From Collinsella sp. (GTDB lineage: Bacteria > Actinomycetota > Coriobacteriia > Coriobacteriales > Coriobacteriaceae): a stretch of 52,138 nucleotides of DNA. Position numbers and translations under genes: made by a program. Below are positions 43,287 through 52,138 of this stretch, piece after piece. The notes beneath the pieces are model-generated. The model worked only from the letters and a program-made list of their open reading frames with translations. It ran no database searches and was not told where the DNA came from. Numbering within the stretch: the first letter of the stretch is position 1; the number at the start of each line of letters is the position of its first letter. The stretch spans positions 1 to 52,138 of the forward strand of contig DXZN01000004.1 of assembly GCA_019419645.1 (NCBI GenBank). The letters run 5' to 3'.

Positions 43287-43736
43287 ATGGCACAGGATAT
43301 GCAGGACGCCGGTAACGTCTCCGCCGAGCTCGACGCCATGGTGTGCGATCTGATCGGCGCGTTCTTGGACGACCTTGCCGCCGGTGAAAACCCTGGCGTG
43401 GTCGTGGCAATTGAGGACGCCGCTTCCAACCGTTATCTGGCGGCGCTCGACGAGGACGGCGAAGAGGCGTGCCTCGAGGCGGCCACCAACTTTATCTCCG
43501 AGCACAAGATGGGTCTTAAGGACGAGGGCCTGGGCCGTATCGCTCGCTATGCCATCGGCTACACCGGCTGCGTCGAGATTGACGGCGGCTATCACGATGC
43601 TCTGCTCGTGAGCTTCTTCGAAACCACGCTCGAGAGCGGTTTTTCGGCATATGTGCTGTATGAGGGCATGGGCGCCGGCGATGGTTTTATGTGGAGCGAC
43701 CCTGAACCTGCAGGTGAGGAAACCCCTCTCATCTAA
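43287..43736 (+). CDS. Unknown acidic protein
   Basis: The 149-residue soluble acidic protein matches no family I recognise. It is rich in Asp, Glu, Ala and Gly, with alternating strand-like and helical parts (VVVAIEDAASNRYLAAL, ARYAIGYTGCVEIDGGY, ALLVSFFETTLESGFSAYVLYEGM). GGGAAGG sits about 8 bases before the ATG. Only 30 bases separate it from the preceding gene, and it lies 117 bases before typA, so it probably closes the BFN operon. Confidence 0.7.
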   Translation: MAQDMQDAGNVSAELDAMVCDLIGAFLDDLAAGENPGVVVAIEDAASNRYLAALDEDGEEACLEAATNFISEHKMGLKDEGLGRIARYAIGYTGCVEIDGGYHDALLVSFFETTLESGFSAYVLYEGMGAGDGFMWSDPEPAGEETPLI

Positions 43737-43853
43737 AATCGCTAAAATAAACGAGTTTTCGGTAAAAGGCTCAATATTCCCGCCGAGCGTTGCATTGCTG
43801 GGTGGGTCGCATACGCGTGCCGGTTGTATATAGATAGAAGATAGGGGAACTAC

Positions 43854-45692
43854 ATGCGCGTAGACAATCTGAGGAACATCGCCATCATCGCTCACGTCGA
43901 CCACGGCAAGACGACGATGGTCGACAAGCTCCTGCGTGCCACGGACGCCTTCCGTGCCAACCAGCAGGTCGAGGACCGCGTCCTGGATTCCAACGACCAG
44001 GAGCGCGAGCGCGGCATTACGATTCTCGCCAAGAACATCTCTATCGAGTACAAGGACGTCAAGATCAACGTCATCGACACCCCGGGCCACGCCGACTTTG
44101 GCGGCGAGGTCGAGCGCGTGCTGCGTATGGCCGACGGCGCCCTGCTGCTGGTCGACGCCTTTGAGGGCCCCATGCCCCAGACCCGCTTCGTGCTGCGTCA
44201 CGCTATCGACACCGGCCTTAAGATCATGATCGTCATCAACAAGATCGACCGTCCGGGCGCCAACCCCGAGAAGGCCTACAACGACTGCCTGGACCTCATG
44301 GCCGACCTGGGCGCCACCGACGACCAGCTTGAGTTCGCCATGGAGCACGTGGTCTACGCCAGCGCCATGAACGGCTTTGCCCGTCTTGACCCCAACGACG
44401 GCAACATGGACATGTACCCGCTGCTCGATATGATTATCGACGACATGCCCGCGCCCGAGGTTGACGAGAACGCCCCGCTGGCCATGCAGTGCGTGACCAT
44501 CGACCACTCCAACTTCGTCGGCCGCATCGGTATCGGCCGCGTGTACTCTGGCGCCATCCACCAGGGCGACCAGATCCTGGTTGTCAAGAACGACGGCTCC
44601 AGCGCTACCGCCACCGTCAAGCAGCTCTTTACCTTCGACTACCTGGGCCGTACCGAGTGCCAGGAAGTCGGCGCCGGCGACATCGCCGCTGTCGTGGGTA
44701 TCGACCGCACCGATATCGGCGATGTCTACACCGATCCCGAGAACCCTGTCGAGCTCGAGCCCATCGAGATCGACCCGCCGACCCTGTCCATCGTCTTTGA
44801 GGCTTCGACCTCCCCGCTTGTCGGCCGCGACGGCGACATCGTGGGCGCCCGTCAGCTCAAGGAGCGCCTGTTCAACGAGGCCGAGAACAACGTGACCATG
44901 AAGATCGAGGAACTCGAGGACAAGAGCGGCGTCGAGGTCTCGGGCCGCGGCATTCTGCACCTGTCCGTTCTGATGGAGTCCATGCGCCGCGAGGGCTTTG
45001 AGTTCCAGGTCGGCCGTCCCCGCGTTCTGTTTAAGAAGGACGAGAACGGCAACAAGATGGAGCCCGTCGAGCAGGCCGTCGTCGAGTGCCCGGACGAGTA
45101 CTCGGGCAAGGTCGTTGAGGTCTTCGGCACCTCCGGCGGCATCATGACGAGCATGGATACCTCGGGCATCGTGACGCACCTCGAGTTTAAGATTCCGACC
45201 CGCGGCATCATGGGTCTTAAGAACCGCATCATGAACGTCACCCACGGCGAGGGCGTGTTCTACCACACCTTCCTGGAGTACGGCCCCTATGCCGGCGAGA
45301 TCGGCAACCGCCAGAACGGCGCAATGATCTCTATGACCACCGAGAAGGCCGTTGCCTATGCCCTGGGTACGCTGCAGGAGCGCGGTCAGCTGTTTGTTGA
45401 GCCAGGCACCGAGTGCTACGAGGGCATGATCGTGGGCGAGCGCAGCAAGGCTGGCGACATGGTCGTCAATATCGCCCGTACCAAGAACCTGGGCAACCAG
45501 CGCTCCTCGACCTCCGATATCTCCGTTCAGCTGGTGCCGCCCCGCACCTTCTCGCTGGAGGAGGCGCTGGAGTACATCGCCGACGACGAGCTGGTCGAGA
45601 TCACTCCCAAGAACATCCGCCTGCGCAAGCGTCTGCTCAACGCCACCGACCGCAAGAAGGCTGCCGTTCGCGCCGGCCAGGTCAACAAATAA
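43854..45692 (+). CDS. typA: Ribosome-associated GTPase TypA (BipA)
   Basis: TypA is an EF-G-like GTPase that helps ribosome assembly and stress or cold responses. The 612-residue protein has G1 AHVDHGKTT (about 14-22), G2 ERERGITI, G3 DTPGHADF, G4 NKIDRPGA, then domain II, and the TypA-specific C-terminal domain with GIMGLKNRIMNVTHGEGVFYHTF. Length matches the family. AGGGGAA lies about 6 bases before the ATG. A terminator closes the gene. Confidence 0.97.
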   Translation: MRVDNLRNIAIIAHVDHGKTTMVDKLLRATDAFRANQQVEDRVLDSNDQERERGITILAKNISIEYKDVKINVIDTPGHADFGGEVERVLRMADGALLLVDAFEGPMPQTRFVLRHAIDTGLKIMIVINKIDRPGANPEKAYNDCLDLMADLGATDDQLEFAMEHVVYASAMNGFARLDPNDGNMDMYPLLDMIIDDMPAPEVDENAPLAMQCVTIDHSNFVGRIGIGRVYSGAIHQGDQILVVKNDGSSATATVKQLFTFDYLGRTECQEVGAGDIAAVVGIDRTDIGDVYTDPENPVELEPIEIDPPTLSIVFEASTSPLVGRDGDIVGARQLKERLFNEAENNVTMKIEELEDKSGVEVSGRGILHLSVLMESMRREGFEFQVGRPRVLFKKDENGNKMEPVEQAVVECPDEYSGKVVEVFGTSGGIMTSMDTSGIVTHLEFKIPTRGIMGLKNRIMNVTHGEGVFYHTFLEYGPYAGEIGNRQNGAMISMTTEKAVAYALGTLQERGQLFVEPGTECYEGMIVGERSKAGDMVVNIARTKNLGNQRSSTSDISVQLVPPRTFSLEEALEYIADDELVEITPKNIRLRKRLLNATDRKKAAVRAGQVNK

Positions 45693-45721
45693 GCGCTGGG
45701 CTTTATAGCGACTAACAAGAA

Positions 45722-45755
45722 AGGGCGTCGACCATCGCGGTCGGCGCCCTTTTTG
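45722..45755 (+). terminator. Intrinsic terminator of typA
   Basis: A 12-bp stem AGGGCGTCGACC/GGTCGGCGCCCT (one G-U pair) with a 5-base loop is followed by TTTTT. Confidence 0.9.
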
Positions 45756-46114
45756 TGCAGTGGACAGGTTCGTTTGCACCACAGCTGGGGCGGTTATCCC
45801 TCCGAGCGGCTTTCCGGTCAAAGTTAAGTTGTTTAAACATATACATAATTCTACAGAATATAACTGCTTTAATGCAAACCCGTTAACAGGTAAATACCAA
45901 CTGGTATTAAATTAAAAGACCTCTTTACCTGCGGTTTACATGACTGGTATCTATATTATATTTTATGCATTGTGGCATAGACGAACCGTCTTAGAAGTTG
46001 CTCCCCAATGGGTTCTTGCAATGCGCTAGGCAGGTTCATGTTGATGTTGGGGTTTGTGTTCGATCCGACGATTCGCCGTATTCCACACTGTGTTGTAGGA
46101 ATTAGGGGACAACT
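45756..46114 (+). promoter_or_regulatory. Promoter region of the pilus locus with palindrome
   Basis: This AT-rich gap holds no gene. A likely promoter is TTTACA (45935-45940), 16 bases, then TATATT (45957-45962). Upstream lies a perfect palindrome AATACCAACTGGTATT (45893-45908), and its half ACTGGTAT recurs within the promoter spacer (45943-45950). An 8-bp inverted pair CAGGTAAA/TTTACCTG (45887-45894, 45924-45931) overlaps it. These look like operator sites for an unknown regulator. The ribosome site AGGGGA precedes the next ATG after a leader of about 150 bases. Confidence 0.55.
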
Positions 46115-49100
46115 ATGGACGCACACCGCTCGCGGTCGCTGGGTATGGCGGCCCTGGTCTTCATTTTGATTAGCCTCACCGCCGCTGTTTTTCACGGCGC
46201 AGCCCCAGTGCGCGCCGAGGACGTGACGACGCCGACGCCGATTGTGATCAACGGCGATACGGCGGACGTTACGGTTGGGCTGTATGCCGATAAGGGTCGT
46301 CAGCAGCCTCTCGGTAAAGAGGGCTCACCCTCGATTACGACAGCCGATACTATCTACGGTTTTATGGAAGCTCGTTTTCATGAGAATTGTGGGCCTACAC
46401 CTGAAAGGCTTGAGACGATTTATACCTTTCCCGACTCGATTGTTGTGAACGAGAACGAGGGCGGTATCTTAAGGACGGATGATACCGAGAATGCACAAAG
46501 GATGGGAACTTGGTACATAAAGGATAACAAGGTCGTTTTTAATTACGATGCCAGCTATCTCAGCGGTCATCCCTCTTCGCTCTATGTGCGCGTCAATTTC
46601 GAGTTTGAGCTTAAAGACAAAGATGTAGATGACGGCGAAAAAGTCGAACTGAAATTTCCAGGCGTTGGCGAAACTGTGCCGATCGAGATTCAAGATGGCG
46701 CAGTTGATGGAAACAAATCAGGTGTCTTTTCCCAAGATAGCAGTACCGGAAATGCCAAGATAACTTGGACTATTAATCTGAGTGTTACGTCGCACGCAAC
46801 GGATGTAAAACTGGTCGATACGCTCGGTGACTACCTGGACTTTGAGCAAAGCAGCTTCAAGCTCGATGGAAATCCTCTTGGTTCGTCCGTGAGCATCGAA
46901 GAGCGAACTGCAACGTTGCCGCTAGGTAACCTTTCTCAGGGCGACCATACCGTTACCTACGAAACGACAGTTAGCAAGAACTTGTCTCTTTCTAATGGCA
47001 CACCTACGCAAGGTAGGAATAGTGTGCAAACAACCTGGGGAAAAGCAAATCACCAACAATCTCTTACGATTAGAGGGGCGTCGGAACCGTTTCAATACGA
47101 CATGATTCAAAAAGAGGCTGGCTCCGGAACATCGTCTGTCATCACTTGGAAGGTTGTGCTCAACAGGGGATCTCTCAAGGCCGATATGTCTGGCTACACC
47201 TTTACCGACAAGCTCGATGGCAAGCAGGATTATATTGGCAGCTATACGGTCTACAAGGGCGAGACCGCCGATGAAAAACAAAAGATCGATGAGGAAATGC
47301 TGAGCGAGTCAGGGGATTCATTTAGCTATACGTTTAATCCAAAAGAGGGCGATCGGTATGCGACCTACTGCATCGTCTATCAAACTAAGCTGAAAGATGA
47401 GAATTCCTACGAAAAAGTTAGTAACACGGCAAGTGTGAAAAAAGAAGACTCCGGTCTGCCCTCTGGTGAAAGCACCGCATACTACATCCGTCCTTGGACG
47501 GGCAAAACCATTAGCAAAACGCTGCTTAATCCGGATGAGGCATCTCGGACCGGAAAAGCAACTTGGCAATTACGCGTAGAGCTCCGTGATTACGTAAATG
47601 CGAAAAACCCAACATCCATTCTTATCAAAGATACCATGCTGGCGGCTTGGAAGCAGACTATGGGGCCGGATACCTCCGATGGCCCTTCACATGTAATTAC
47701 CATTGGGGGTACCAAACTGGACCAAGGTACCGATTGGACGTTTGCGGGTGGTGAAAATCCGTCGCAGAACAGCAACCAACACAACTGCAATATCCAAATA
47801 ACCATTACGGATAAAGTCAAAGAAGCGCTTGATAAGTCCCCCGAGGTGGTTATTACGTATAAAACGGTGACCGATGCACTTCCTGGTTGGTACTCCAACT
47901 TCGCCTCTGTCGACGGGTTTAGCGGCTATTCTGATTTTGTCTTTTACTATGTTGAGGGCGAAGCGGAGCCTTCGGTTGAGAAGAGTGTAAAAATAAATGA
48001 AGACGGCTCGCAAGCACGGTGGGATGAGACGTTTGACTGGAAATCAGTGGATGGCTCGAACGACAAAGGTGCGTGGATTGTCGACTGGACTGTCTATGCC
48101 AATCGAGCTAAGACGCCTGCCGGTGAGTATTATGGCGCTGGCAGGCTCAATGGCAAGGATGTCGTTGTCAAAGATGAGCTTCCTGAGGGAATGAGTTATA
48201 TTCCCGGCTCGGCTAAATATTCTTTGTATTCAAATCCCTACGGGACGGCGGTGCCCGGCCGCGAATGGGAACATGAGAGAGAAAAAACCGAGGTTTCGGA
48301 TGTCTTGCTGACGCCTGCTGTCGATCGCCAGATGGTTGCGTTTTCAATTCCAACGGAAAAGCTGGGCAATAATACAGGGTACGCAAAGCTGACGTATTCG
48401 ACTGCTGTTAAAAGGTCGGTAGTCGATACGTCAAAGAATCTCGGCGAGCTCACGAACTCGGCGAGCGCAAGCTCAGATGGTAAAGAATTTAAGGCGGACT
48501 CTGATACCGTACAGATCAAGAACGACGTATTGTCAAAGACAGGTTCGTCGGTAAGTAATAGCAAGCGAATTCAATACACGATTTTCGTTAATGAATCGGC
48601 ACTAGACTTAAAGGTCGGAACCGACTACCTCGATCTGTTCGATGTGATGGATTCTAAGTGTACGTTTATCCCCTCGTCGCTTAGCGTATCTGAGTGCGAT
48701 AACGGCGATTGGCGTGTGCTGACAAAAGAAAAATACAGAGCGACTCTTGACTCGATTGGCGAGGGCGCTGGAAAGCAGCAGCGATTGACGTTGAGGCTTC
48801 CCGATGAGAAATACCTGAAAGTCGAATATGAAGTTCTGTCCGGTGAGTCTGGTACAGTTTCCCTTTCCAACGAGGCGCAGCTTGAAGGTGTTGCAGGCGG
48901 GTATGTGAAACACGAGCGTGAATATGACATAGATGCCGGCGCATCGGGAGGCGGAACGGGGCACGGCATTGTGGTCCACAAAGTGGATGAAAAGGACGTT
49001 GCCGCGCCGTTGGCTGACGCTACGTTCACACTCTATGCGATTGACATGGATAAGGCGCAGGGCAGTGCCGGCGTTGAGGGCGCAAAGACGTTTTTTTCTG

Positions 49101-49843
49101 ACGGAACGACCGGCCCTGACGGAAGTGTGACTTTTGGAACGAGTTCGGACGCCATGGCTTCCTGCAAGCTTTACTGCCTCGAGGAGACGACGGCGCCTCC
49201 TGGATATCGCGTCGCCCAACCAACATGGATTCTGCTCAAGGGCAATGCGCCCGAAGAGCAATACGAGCAAGCCATGAACAAGGCGAAATCTTTGCTTGAT
49301 GCCGATACGGAGATAACGTCAGATGCAGAGATTTGGGTGTATGACGCGCCCCTTGAAGGCAAAGCGACGATAAAAGCAAATAAAGTGCTTAAAGGCGGAA
49401 CCTTCAGGGAAGGTCAGTTCTCGTTCGCGCTTAAGGACGCCGAGGGCAAAGTGCTCCAGACGGTGACCAATAATGACAAGGGAAATGTCTCCTTTGACGT
49501 CAAGTACAACAAGGCGGGAATCTATGCCTACACCATCTCCGAGGTCGAGCCCGAGGGTGCCATCGACCATGTTAAAGATCACATCACCTATGACACGACC
49601 CCGCGCAAAGTCACGGTTGAGGTAACTAATGGCACGGACCAACTCAACGCCGTAGTTGCCTATGGCGATGGCTCTCAGGATCCGCCGACCTTTACCAACA
49701 AGTATTCGACTACGCTACCTGAGGCGGGCGGGGCTGGTTTGACTATGACGTATTTAGCTGGTGCTTCGATGCTGTGTTTTGCCGCGACGTGGATGCATGC
49801 TCGCCGCCATCGTGATCTTGATCGGAGTGGTCGTCGTGAGTAA
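46115..49843 (+). CDS. LPEAG-anchored pilus tip or adhesin protein
   Basis: The 1242-residue surface protein has a signal peptide (to about 34, PVRAEDV). Many beta-rich adhesin modules with repeated TWTINLSV, TWKVVLNRG and VDTLGDYLDF patterns of the SdrC/D or collagen-adhesin type follow. A SpaA/Cna-B domain comes next (about 950-1080, GIVVHKVDEKDVAAPLADATFTLY), then a Spy0128-type isopeptide domain (about 1085-1195, KVLKGGTFREGQFSFAL to FTNKY). The sorting signal LPEAG is at 1201-1205, with a hydrophobic stretch and a basic tail. It overlaps the pilin gene by 8 bases, so it is the probable tip or minor pilin. Its base composition is clearly less GC-rich than flanking housekeeping genes. Confidence 0.9.
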   Translation: MDAHRSRSLGMAALVFILISLTAAVFHGAAPVRAEDVTTPTPIVINGDTADVTVGLYADKGRQQPLGKEGSPSITTADTIYGFMEARFHENCGPTPERLETIYTFPDSIVVNENEGGILRTDDTENAQRMGTWYIKDNKVVFNYDASYLSGHPSSLYVRVNFEFELKDKDVDDGEKVELKFPGVGETVPIEIQDGAVDGNKSGVFSQDSSTGNAKITWTINLSVTSHATDVKLVDTLGDYLDFEQSSFKLDGNPLGSSVSIEERTATLPLGNLSQGDHTVTYETTVSKNLSLSNGTPTQGRNSVQTTWGKANHQQSLTIRGASEPFQYDMIQKEAGSGTSSVITWKVVLNRGSLKADMSGYTFTDKLDGKQDYIGSYTVYKGETADEKQKIDEEMLSESGDSFSYTFNPKEGDRYATYCIVYQTKLKDENSYEKVSNTASVKKEDSGLPSGESTAYYIRPWTGKTISKTLLNPDEASRTGKATWQLRVELRDYVNAKNPTSILIKDTMLAAWKQTMGPDTSDGPSHVITIGGTKLDQGTDWTFAGGENPSQNSNQHNCNIQITITDKVKEALDKSPEVVITYKTVTDALPGWYSNFASVDGFSGYSDFVFYYVEGEAEPSVEKSVKINEDGSQARWDETFDWKSVDGSNDKGAWIVDWTVYANRAKTPAGEYYGAGRLNGKDVVVKDELPEGMSYIPGSAKYSLYSNPYGTAVPGREWEHEREKTEVSDVLLTPAVDRQMVAFSIPTEKLGNNTGYAKLTYSTAVKRSVVDTSKNLGELTNSASASSDGKEFKADSDTVQIKNDVLSKTGSSVSNSKRIQYTIFVNESALDLKVGTDYLDLFDVMDSKCTFIPSSLSVSECDNGDWRVLTKEKYRATLDSIGEGAGKQQRLTLRLPDEKYLKVEYEVLSGESGTVSLSNEAQLEGVAGGYVKHEREYDIDAGASGGGTGHGIVVHKVDEKDVAAPLADATFTLYAIDMDKAQGSAGVEGAKTFFSDGTTGPDGSVTFGTSSDAMASCKLYCLEETTAPPGYRVAQPTWILLKGNAPEEQYEQAMNKAKSLLDADTEITSDAEIWVYDAPLEGKATIKANKVLKGGTFREGQFSFALKDAEGKVLQTVTNNDKGNVSFDVKYNKAGIYAYTISEVEPEGAIDHVKDHITYDTTPRKVTVEVTNGTDQLNAVVAYGDGSQDPPTFTNKYSTTLPEAGGAGLTMTYLAGASMLCFAATWMHARRHRDLDRSGRRE

Positions 49844-51488
49844 AGTGCTCCGTCATATGTTGGCCGTCGTGGTGATGTCCATGGCCGTCGTCTTCGCTTT
49901 TGCGATCGCCCCTGGAACGGCCCGTGCTGCCGACACCGGAGCCATTACGGTGGACGGTACAGTCGCGACACGTTACGACGCGTACCAGCTCTTTTCGGCG
50001 ACCGTTGTCGACGATGCCGATGCCGACCAAAAGGTCGCAACTGATGTAGCGTGGGCGAATGACACGGTTCGCCAAGCTGCCCTTCCCGTGCTTCATGATG
50101 CAGGGCTTGATAACTCGGCATCGACGGCGCAAGAGGCTGCCGAATGGATGAATGCCGACGGGCACATGACGACCACGCTAGCGGCAAAGCTTGCCCGTGC
50201 GATTTACAATGCCGGTGCGCCTTCCGTGGCCCTTAACGCGGGCACGACGGCCGAGCTGCCCTGCGGCTACTGGCTCATCGTCGCCGACGATGACGCCATT
50301 TCCCAGGGCGAGGCCGGCACCGCGCCGATCATGGCCCTGGTGGGCGGCAGCGCCGTCACCGTCAAGCCCAAGGCCGCGACCCCCAAGGTGTCCAAGCACG
50401 TGCTGGAGGACAGCGCCGCCGCCTGGCAGAAGGCCGCCGACGCCACGGTCGCCGACGACCTGTACTGGCGCCTCTCTGCCACGGTCCCGGCGGGCCTCAC
50501 GGCCTACGACACCTATACGGTGCGGTTCGTCGACACCATGAGCGCGGGGCTCGACCCCTCCAAGGTCGCCGCGAGCATGCGCGTGTACGTGGCGGCGGGC
50601 GCGGACGGCGGCTTCGACGCGGTCCAGACCGACAAGGACGGCCGCGTCGGCACCGAGCCCGCGAAGGGCTGGACCGACATCACGGCCCAGTGCGCCACCA
50701 AGGTGGCGGTCGACGGTAAGACCTTCACCGTGCGCACCGGCGACCTCATCGCCGCGCTCGGCGGGGTCGACGCCTTCACCGCGGGCGCCCGCGTGGTTGC
50801 TGTCTACGATGCGCCGTTGGGGGCCAGCTGCAATAGGGGCGCTACCAAGGGCAACCCCAACGAGGTCTGCCTGCGCTACCCGCGCTCTCCTCTCGCCGAC
50901 CAGTCCGGCGACGCCGGCTTCACCCGCACGCCGAGCGATGACGCGTGCGCCTACACCTGGGGACTCAGTCTGATCAAGCGCTCAAGCTCGGACGATAAAC
51001 CGCTCGCGGGCGCCAAGCTGCGCATCATCGATGACCGCGGGCGCATCCTAACGACCGACGGCTCGTGGTCGACGGATGCCGCCGCGTGCGTCACCACGGG
51101 CGCGGACGGCCATGTGGAATTGAGCGGTGTGGACGCGGGTGTCTACACCGTCGAAGAGGTCGCGGCTCCCAAGGGATACACCGCCTTTGAGGGCAAGCGA
51201 ACGGTAACGGTTACGTCCGAGGGATTGGACGTTAAACAGGTTGCAGCCGCGAAGCCCAAGGTGACCGTGTCGGCCGAAAGCCCTCTGCGGGTTGATACCG
51301 CTGATGTCGGGACGGGTTCGATTGAACTGTCGGTGCTCAACACTCCAAGCAAAGAAGCAAGTCGAGGCTTTATGCCCTCGATGGGAGATAGAACGTTGGT
51401 GCTGGTGGCGGCTTTGGCTGCCATCGGAGTGGCGGCTATTGTTGTCGCGCTCGTCATCAAGCGGGGAGGCGGTCGTCGTGAAAAATAA
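49836..51488 (+). CDS. Backbone pilin with isopeptide and Cna-B domains
   Basis: The 550-residue protein has a signal peptide (ending ARAADTG), a fimbrial N-terminal domain ending LPCGYWLIVADDD, then a pilin-type motif AVTVKPKAATPKVSKHV, whose Lys (about 177 or 179) would link subunits. A middle isopeptide domain (YWRLSATVPAGLTAYDTYTVRFVDTM) and a Cna-B domain (LSLIKRSSSDDKPLAGAKLRI, VYTVEEVAAPKGYTAFE) follow. The sorting site appears as MPSMG (513-517) rather than LPxTG, before a hydrophobic stretch and KRGGGRREK. The GTG at 49836 has GGAG 8 bases upstream and overlaps the previous stop. Roughly 50200-50800 is much more GC-rich than the rest. Confidence 0.88.
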   Translation: MSKVLRHMLAVVVMSMAVVFAFAIAPGTARAADTGAITVDGTVATRYDAYQLFSATVVDDADADQKVATDVAWANDTVRQAALPVLHDAGLDNSASTAQEAAEWMNADGHMTTTLAAKLARAIYNAGAPSVALNAGTTAELPCGYWLIVADDDAISQGEAGTAPIMALVGGSAVTVKPKAATPKVSKHVLEDSAAAWQKAADATVADDLYWRLSATVPAGLTAYDTYTVRFVDTMSAGLDPSKVAASMRVYVAAGADGGFDAVQTDKDGRVGTEPAKGWTDITAQCATKVAVDGKTFTVRTGDLIAALGGVDAFTAGARVVAVYDAPLGASCNRGATKGNPNEVCLRYPRSPLADQSGDAGFTRTPSDDACAYTWGLSLIKRSSSDDKPLAGAKLRIIDDRGRILTTDGSWSTDAAACVTTGADGHVELSGVDAGVYTVEEVAAPKGYTAFEGKRTVTVTSEGLDVKQVAAAKPKVTVSAESPLRVDTADVGTGSIELSVLNTPSKEASRGFMPSMGDRTLVLVAALAAIGVAAIVVALVIKRGGGRREK

Positions 51489-51594
51489 TTGCCCCCCTGC
51501 TTAATGGCGTGCTGCCTCCGTAGCGAGTGACGCACAGGCCTACCGACCTGATGATCATTGGTTTTGAAAAAGTTACTAGAGAACCCTCCAAGAA

Positions 51595-51640
51595 AAGCGG
51601 GGCACCCGGTCGACATGACCGAGTGCCCCGCTTCGTTTGT
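51595..51640. terminator. Terminator after the pilin gene
   Basis: A long stem (AAGCGGGGCAC, inner CGGTC, with complement GACCG and GTGCCCCGCTT) has A residues to the left and TCGTTTG to the right. It can serve both the pilin gene and the convergent gene. Confidence 0.8.
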
Positions 51641-51679
51641 TGGTGCAAAGTAACCTGGCACCTTTGTGGTGGTTGGTGG

Positions 51680-52138
51680 CTAAGCGGTGGGGAGTCCTGG
51701 CATGTTAGCCGGCTGCTGCGGCTTGAGGTGGGCGTTGCGCCAGATGATCTGGATAACATAGCCGAGCGTGAAGACAAAGGCCACGCCGCTGATGAAATCG
51801 CCTACGAGGGGGATTGCCGTAAGTGCACCTGCGATCACGCCGCCGGCGGCCGCCATGGCGTAGCGGTTCTGGCTGTGTCCGACCATGCGCGCGATCGCGC
51901 ACCCTGCAAAGGCACTCGACACCAGCGCGATGCCAATAACACCGCACATGAGGGCTCCGGCAAGCGACAGACCAGCGATAGAGATAATTAGCAGTAGGAC
52001 GGCGGGGACGATAGCAATCGTGCCCAGAAGACCGCTCACCCACAGGGGCATGGGGCGCTGGTGGAGCATGCCGGCGGCGCTGGCGGTTGCGCGCGGAAAG
52101 ACGAGTTCGAGCAGTAGGGCGACAAAGCAGGCCGAGAG
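51680..52138 (-). CDS. Membrane protein, 5' end outside the window
   Basis: The frame stays open to the window edge. An ATG at 52069 exists, but the upstream codons (LSACFVALLLELVFPRA) look like real membrane protein, so the gene is probably partial. The visible 152 residues hold about four membrane segments, with Gly/Ala-rich turns and a soluble tail ending QQPANMPGLPTA. The GG-VIAGALTAIPLVGDFISG part resembles the membrane tail of some polymer-forming cytoskeletal or bactofilin-like proteins, but I cannot assign it. Confidence 0.6.
   Translation of the reverse strand, partial: LSACFVALLLELVFPRATASAAGMLHQRPMPLWVSGLLGTIAIVPAVLLLIISIAGLSLAGALMCGVIGIALVSSAFAGCAIARMVGHSQNRYAMAAAGGVIAGALTAIPLVGDFISGVAFVFTLGYVIQIIWRNAHLKPQQPANMPGLPTA

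Noticed and set aside
43281..45821. Long minus-strand frame opposite typA and the gene before it
   Set aside because: It spans two real genes and a terminator and has His/Val/Asp-rich repetitive composition typical of antisense shadows.
45887..45931. Invertible promoter before the pilus genes
   Set aside because: The inverted arms are only 8 bp and do not flank the likely promoter, and no recombinase gene is nearby.

Overview
The window looks like the replication-origin region of a GC-rich member of the Coriobacteriia, most likely Collinsella or a close relative. This rests on recognising the gene set and base composition, not on a database match. The core order is parB-parA-rsmG-khpB-yidC-yidD-rnpA-rpmH (leftward), then a GHKL-ATPase gene, dnaA, dnaN, recF, a DUF721 gene, gyrB and gyrA (rightward). 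Transcription diverges from about 30.1-30.4 kb, and most genes on each side run away from the origin.

Left arm (1-30.1 kb): possible rRNA-operon leader motif at the edge; a TraX-like membrane gene with tRNA-derived repeats beside tRNA-Lys; M29 aminopeptidase; purC with a small membrane protein; a two-component system; a Tat lipoprotein coupled to a TSCPD protein; purB; tRNA-Gly with decayed copies of its 3' end; a thioester-domain LPATG adhesin; a very large M28-like membrane protein with degenerate active-site motifs; a pair of WYL regulators; an exonuclease-DinG helicase in an operon with ddl; rlmN; then parAB with three perfect parS sites, and rsmG. The khpB-yidC-yidD-rnpA-rpmH operon has a near-consensus promoter upstream of rpmH.

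Origin (30.2-33.8 kb): DnaA-box-like 9-mers occur on both sides of a two-gene block (GHKL ATPase and dnaA). The dnaA-dnaN gap holds a DnaA-trio-like run next to an AT-rich stretch, so a bipartite oriC with unwinding in the dnaA-dnaN gap is likely. The GHKL protein, with a long Q/P/M/Y-rich linker and a C-terminal winged helix, is the most intriguing uncharacterised gene here.

Right arm (33.8-52.1 kb): dnaN-recF-DUF721 in a tight operon, gyrB and gyrA (GyrA has an acidic N-terminal extension), a long perfect hairpin, a tRNA-Ile/Ala/Ile cluster, a bifunctional-nuclease-domain protein followed by two unknown genes, typA, and a two-gene pilus locus (LPEAG tip or adhesin protein plus backbone pilin) with no sortase in view. 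The window ends inside a leftward membrane-protein gene. No rRNA gene, CRISPR array, transposase or prophage was seen.
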